Positions 60,852 to 64,000 of a stretch of DNA of 64,000 nt are shown here, one piece after another. The stretch's first letter is position 1. Each line of letters begins with the position of its first letter. A program made the translations under genes and the position numbers. The notes under the pieces were generated by a model. That model was not told the DNA's origin, made no database searches, and saw nothing but the letters and a program-made list of their open reading frames with translations. Where the stretch lies: positions 62,001 to 126,000 of the forward strand of contig CAJOIQ010000001.1 in NCBI GenBank assembly GCA_905234795.1, read 5' to 3'. The DNA is from an uncultured Bacteroidales bacterium (GTDB lineage Bacteria > Bacteroidota > Bacteroidia > Bacteroidales > UBA932).

Positions 60852-62168
60852 TTATTGGACACGTACGGTGGTGGTTGCAGAGAGGCCGCCGCAAGAGACA
60901 GTATAGCTCTGGCCCTTGGTGAGGTCGTACATGAAGGCCTCGGATGCCTCGGGATAGTAACGGCTCACGCTGGAAATGCTGGAAGAAGCTTCGTCTGCCA
61001 CTGCGGGATCGGCATTACGGGCTTTCTGATAGTAGTCCGTAGCAGCCCAGTAGCGGGCCCATTTGTCCACGGTGTCTCCGCAGGTAGCCGAAGCCCAGAG
61101 GTTACCCAGGATGAGGTAGGCCTTACCGGCATAACCCTTATCCATTTCCACAGCCTTGCGGGCGGCGTCGGCAGCCTTTCCGCGCATGTTGTTCTTGTAG
61201 CAGAAAGCGGCCATTTCATAGAAGTACTGGGCGTCGGTGGCTTCGTCGGATTCCTCGGAATCGATGGCCTGCTGCAGGTAGTTCACGGCGTCGGCGGCAT
61301 TGTCGCGGGCGGCGTTCAGACGGTACAGGGCATAGGCGCTGCGATAGGAAGGATCCAGCTGGTACATGGAAGTGACAGCCTTGAGGTAAAGGTCGTTGGA
61401 GGCGCAGTCCTCGGCGCTGTTCATGAGCTTCACGATGTTGGAAACCAGGGTGAGGTTGTTGGGATCGGCCTCATAGCGGGGGCCGAAGATGGCTATCAGG
61501 TTGTCGCAGGAAGCCACCTTGCTGTCGGCGAAGATGGATTCGATGGTAGCCTTCACCTTCAGGTTGTCCTCGGCCTCGGCGGGATTCTTGGCCGAAGCTT
61601 CCTCGATGTAGGAAGAAGCTTTGTCGTACAGGGCGATGACATCGTCGGCCTGGAGCTGATTCTCGCGATAGAGGGCGATGGAAGCCTGAAGCAGGTTCAC
61701 CAGCAGGGAACCGTTGCTCTTGGGACCCAGTTCGTTCACGATAACGGAAAGGTTGTCGTAGATGTACTTGGAGTCGGCGCTGCGGTAATTGATCATGTAC
61801 TGACCCTTGTTGTTCAGGATGTCTTCACGCTTTTTGGGATAGGCGGCCATGCGCTGGTCCTGCAGGGTGAGAATGGTGTCCACAATGGCGTTGCGGGCGG
61901 CGGCGTCCTTGGTCTGGTTGTACAGACGGGTCATGAGCGTGGTACCGTGCACGAACATATTCTGGGAAGCCGTTGCCGGGCACAGGGCATAGGCCTTGCG
62001 CCAGTTGGGCAGAGCGGACTCATAATTCTTCTGCTTGTAATACTCCTGATAGTAGGAGAGGTACTTGATGCATTCTGCACTGTCTGCGCCATATTTTCCC
62101 TGGGCAGATACTTTCTGCGAGGCGAAAACGGCCATGGCGGCGAAGAAAATAAGGAATAGCTTTTTCAT
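60852..62168 (-). CDS. Exported tetratricopeptide-repeat protein
   Basis: The protein has 438 residues with a signal peptide (MKKLFLIFFAAMAVFASQKVSAQ) and helical TPR-like repeats across the chain, e.g. YYKQKNYESALPNWRKAYALCP, LYLKAVTSMYQLDPSYRSAYALYR, YFYEMAAFCYKNNMRGKAADAARKAVEM. It probably acts as a protein-interaction scaffold in the periplasm or at the outer membrane. It belongs to a run coaX, outer-membrane protein, TPR protein, lptC, ppiD that I recall as conserved in Bacteroidales, suggesting a role in envelope assembly. The extreme C-terminus (SCGGLSATTTVRVQ) is not TPR. Confidence 0.85.
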   Translation of the reverse strand: MKKLFLIFFAAMAVFASQKVSAQGKYGADSAECIKYLSYYQEYYKQKNYESALPNWRKAYALCPATASQNMFVHGTTLMTRLYNQTKDAAARNAIVDTILTLQDQRMAAYPKKREDILNNKGQYMINYRSADSKYIYDNLSVIVNELGPKSNGSLLVNLLQASIALYRENQLQADDVIALYDKASSYIEEASAKNPAEAEDNLKVKATIESIFADSKVASCDNLIAIFGPRYEADPNNLTLVSNIVKLMNSAEDCASNDLYLKAVTSMYQLDPSYRSAYALYRLNAARDNAADAVNYLQQAIDSEESDEATDAQYFYEMAAFCYKNNMRGKAADAARKAVEMDKGYAGKAYLILGNLWASATCGDTVDKWARYWAATDYYQKARNADPAVADEASSSISSVSRYYPEASEAFMYDLTKGQSYTVSCGGLSATTTVRVQ

Positions 62169-62211
62169 AACATCAGTATTTTAAATTTTTACATTTTCAA
62201 TTATTGTACCA

Positions 62212-63507
62212 TTATTCATAAGGACGCTTCTGGAACCAGATGTCAAACACGTTGAATCCGATGTTGAAGCCAAAGTAGTTTTCCTTTACCTGGCTGGCGG
62301 CAAGGCCGCGTCGGCCGAAGTCCACGCCCAGGGTTAGGCCGTTGTACCAGCGGAAGACGGGAAGGGTCATTCCCAGGGTAACGCCCACGGCATTCACGTG
62401 CGCACCGTCCACCGTATAATAGGACTGGTCATAGTATGCACCCATCCGGTATGTGCAGCGGCGCAGGAAATAACGGATATCGGAACGGTTGGGGGTATAT
62501 TCCATGCCCGCGCTGATCCTCTGGCCGGCCGAAGGGGCGAAAACCACATCTCCCACGTTGGAGAATCCGCTCACCTGGTCCAGCTTGCTGCGGCTCCAGT
62601 CCGTGCGGGTATAATCCACCTCGGCAAAGAATTTATCGGCATACTTGTAGGCAAGTCCCAGACCCAGTTCGTCTCCCAGCATCAGGCCTTTTTCGTCCAG
62701 CGTGGCCGATGAACGGGTGCGGTCGTAGCTGCCCAGCTCCCGGTAATGGATGCTGTAACCCTTGAGTTTGGAGGCCAGCTGATAAGTGGCGCCGAAGGTG
62801 AGGGAGGATGTGTTGCCCAGCGGCTGAACATACTGAAGGCCGAACTTGGCGCCAAAACTCCTCACCTGCAGGGAGTCTCCGGAATTGGAAGAACGGTAGC
62901 TGGCGTCAGAATAGGAAAGGGAAGCCTTCTTGTTGATGTTGCCGAAGTTGTAGTTGAACTGGGCGCCCAGGGACAGGCGGTTTTTCCAGAGGGTGATACC
63001 CGCAGCGGCAAATACTTGATAGACGCCGCCGTTTCCGGAAGAAACGAAGGTCTGTTTACCGGTATCCACGTTGATTTCGGAGGACGATATCTGGTAACCT
63101 ACGTCGCTGACGGGACGCACGCCTGCCATGAAGGCCGTCTTGTTCCACATAGGGAAGGAAATCACGAAATCGTCGATATTGAACACGGTTTGTGCGCCCT
63201 TCTTGCTACCTTCATTATATATGGACATGCGGCCGTTGAGGCCGAAGTCCGACATGAAGGAAAGGGAATCCCTGGCGGTAACCGAAGCCGGATTCATGAT
63301 ATTGATAAACCGGTTGTTGCGGGTAGCGACGCCTACACCTCCCATTCCGCGGTTCCAGGCGGTACCGCTCTGGTGCAAATTACCCATACCGAACACGGAA
63401 TAAGGGGAAAATGCACCGTACGTACCGTCTGTCTGGGCGTTTGCACTCCAGACAGAAACCAGCAGCATAAGAGTTGTCAACCAACCTATTCTCTTACTTA
63501 CTAACAT
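62212..63507 (-). CDS. Outer-membrane beta-barrel protein (FadL/PorV-like)
   Basis: This 431-residue protein starts with a signal peptide ending ...VWSANAQ. The mature N-terminus (GTYGAFSPYSVFGMGNLHQSGTAWNRGMGGVGVA, then INIMNPASV) is typical of Bacteroidota outer-membrane proteins of the FadL/PorV fold. Many amphipathic strands follow (KFGLQYVQPLGNTSSLTFGATYQLASKL) up to NYFGFNIGFNVFDIWFQKRPYE. Its start lies 14 bases inside the end of coaX, so it is translationally coupled. It may help outer-membrane assembly or transport; a specific role is not known. Confidence 0.82.
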   Translation of the reverse strand: MLVSKRIGWLTTLMLLVSVWSANAQTDGTYGAFSPYSVFGMGNLHQSGTAWNRGMGGVGVATRNNRFINIMNPASVTARDSLSFMSDFGLNGRMSIYNEGSKKGAQTVFNIDDFVISFPMWNKTAFMAGVRPVSDVGYQISSSEINVDTGKQTFVSSGNGGVYQVFAAAGITLWKNRLSLGAQFNYNFGNINKKASLSYSDASYRSSNSGDSLQVRSFGAKFGLQYVQPLGNTSSLTFGATYQLASKLKGYSIHYRELGSYDRTRSSATLDEKGLMLGDELGLGLAYKYADKFFAEVDYTRTDWSRSKLDQVSGFSNVGDVVFAPSAGQRISAGMEYTPNRSDIRYFLRRCTYRMGAYYDQSYYTVDGAHVNAVGVTLGMTLPVFRWYNGLTLGVDFGRRGLAASQVKENYFGFNIGFNVFDIWFQKRPYE

Positions 63508-64000
63508 ATTCGTCAGCTATTAAAGCCAAACCCATCAAAACCAGGTTGCAAATTGCAAAGATGGAACTTTTCATCCGTTTTGCAAAATAATTTGCATCTC
63601 CCCCCGTGAATACGGCTATGTTCTCCGGGTGAAGATTCAGGTAGCCCTCAATTTCAAATATGATGCCTGACACCACTCCGCTCTCGATGGAAGCTACCTC
63701 GGAGAGGCCCGTCTGGGCCGGATTTTCCGGAATTTCCACCAGCGGAAGGGAACGGGAATACCGGCTGAGGGCCTTGAAACGGGTACGGAAACCCAGGGAA
63801 ATATTACCCCCGCGGTACAGGCCTTCCTCATCCGTAAAATCTACGGAAAGGGTGGTGCCGAAGTCCACTATGGTACAACCCTTACCCTTGAAAAGGTAAC
63901 GCGCGGCCAGGATGGACGCCGCTCTGTCGTAGGACAGGTAGGAAGGTAAACCATAACTGATAATGAGCTCTTTATGGTTGTTGTCCAACACCACCAGCTT
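63494..64000 (-). CDS. coaX: Type III pantothenate kinase, C-terminal two thirds (5' end outside window)
   Basis: The frame is open to the right edge and encodes 168 residues matching CoaX, which phosphorylates pantothenate in coenzyme A synthesis without needing low Km ATP and is insensitive to feedback. Visible motifs are YDRAASILAARYL, the phosphate-binding TIVDFGTTLSVDF, GGNISLGFRTRFKALSRYSRSLP and the late AVFTGGDANYFAKRM. The N-terminal phosphate loop is beyond the window. The following outer-membrane protein gene overlaps by 14 bases. Confidence 0.92.
   Translation of the reverse strand, partial: KLVVLDNNHKELIISYGLPSYLSYDRAASILAARYLFKGKGCTIVDFGTTLSVDFTDEEGLYRGGNISLGFRTRFKALSRYSRSLPLVEIPENPAQTGLSEVASIESGVVSGIIFEIEGYLNLHPENIAVFTGGDANYFAKRMKSSIFAICNLVLMGLALIADEYVSK

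Overview
The window looks like a chromosomal segment of a fairly GC-rich Bacteroidota, most likely a gut-type Bacteroidales. This rests on Bacteroidota-style promoters (-7 element TAnnTTTG, sometimes with TTTG 19 nt upstream), few recognisable Shine-Dalgarno sites, many lipoproteins, a TonB-receptor-like barrel with a carboxypeptidase-regulatory-like N-terminus, an S46 dipeptidyl-peptidase gene, an EF-G paralogue without the catalytic His, and a NagB/PIG-L fusion. I cannot fix the genus. Genes fill almost all of the window: no gap exceeds about 200 bases, no rRNA or CRISPR is visible, and there is one tRNA (Leu, CAA).

Layout. 1-1138: 3' end of sufB overlapping a pnuC-type transporter. 8442-1169 (minus): an operon-like run aroB, fused aroD-aroA, aroC, then a Cache/HAMP protein without an ATPase domain and a Cache histidine kinase. 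8536-10149: lipoprotein, PrsW-type protease with a non-ATG start, tRNA-Leu. 10185-16925 (minus): lipoproteins, secreted alpha/beta hydrolases, a small barrel, a large TonB-receptor-like barrel and a TerB-like protein. 16973-20934 (plus): exported phosphodiesterase, NagB/PIG-L fusion and a normal NagB (amino-sugar use).

25652-20986 (minus) is the most distinctive part: a five-gene, tightly coupled, relatively AT-rich operon with its own promoter. It encodes a 252-residue precursor with 48 cysteines, mostly one every fourth residue, behind a twin-arginine plus lipobox leader; a radical SAM/SPASM maturase; a second SPASM-like maturase that lacks the CxxxCxxC motif; a surface lipoprotein; and a 90-residue CXXX-system protein. 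The picture is a cysteine-repeat peptide modified in the cytoplasm, exported folded and lipid-anchored.

25816-36404: EF-G2-like factor, an outer-membrane protein, RNase HII, a frameshifted S46 peptidase, Mrp, a YfhO-family membrane protein and a glycosyltransferase. 36445-44714 has a lipoprotein-type peptide deformylase, mutS, two lipocalin-like lipoproteins and a CPBP protease, plus two damaged loci: a barrel/ECF sigma/VWA locus with two apparent deletions, and a lipoprotein/AraC-type regulator with a frameshift. 44760-55613: galM, two NSS transporters in tandem, thyA-folA, a 1003-residue HEXXH/propeller/barrel protein, a thioredoxin-like lipoprotein, a CpXC protein and galK. 55814-64000: an endonuclease-type phosphodiesterase, ychF, ppiD, lptC, a TPR protein, an outer-membrane protein and the 3' part of coaX (envelope biogenesis).

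Scattered through the intergenic spaces are four copies of a 26-bp dyad element (31479, 32625, 55708, 56878). They occur as two pairs of inverted copies, each pair bracketing a single gene. Several promoters sit so close to start codons that leaderless mRNAs are likely.
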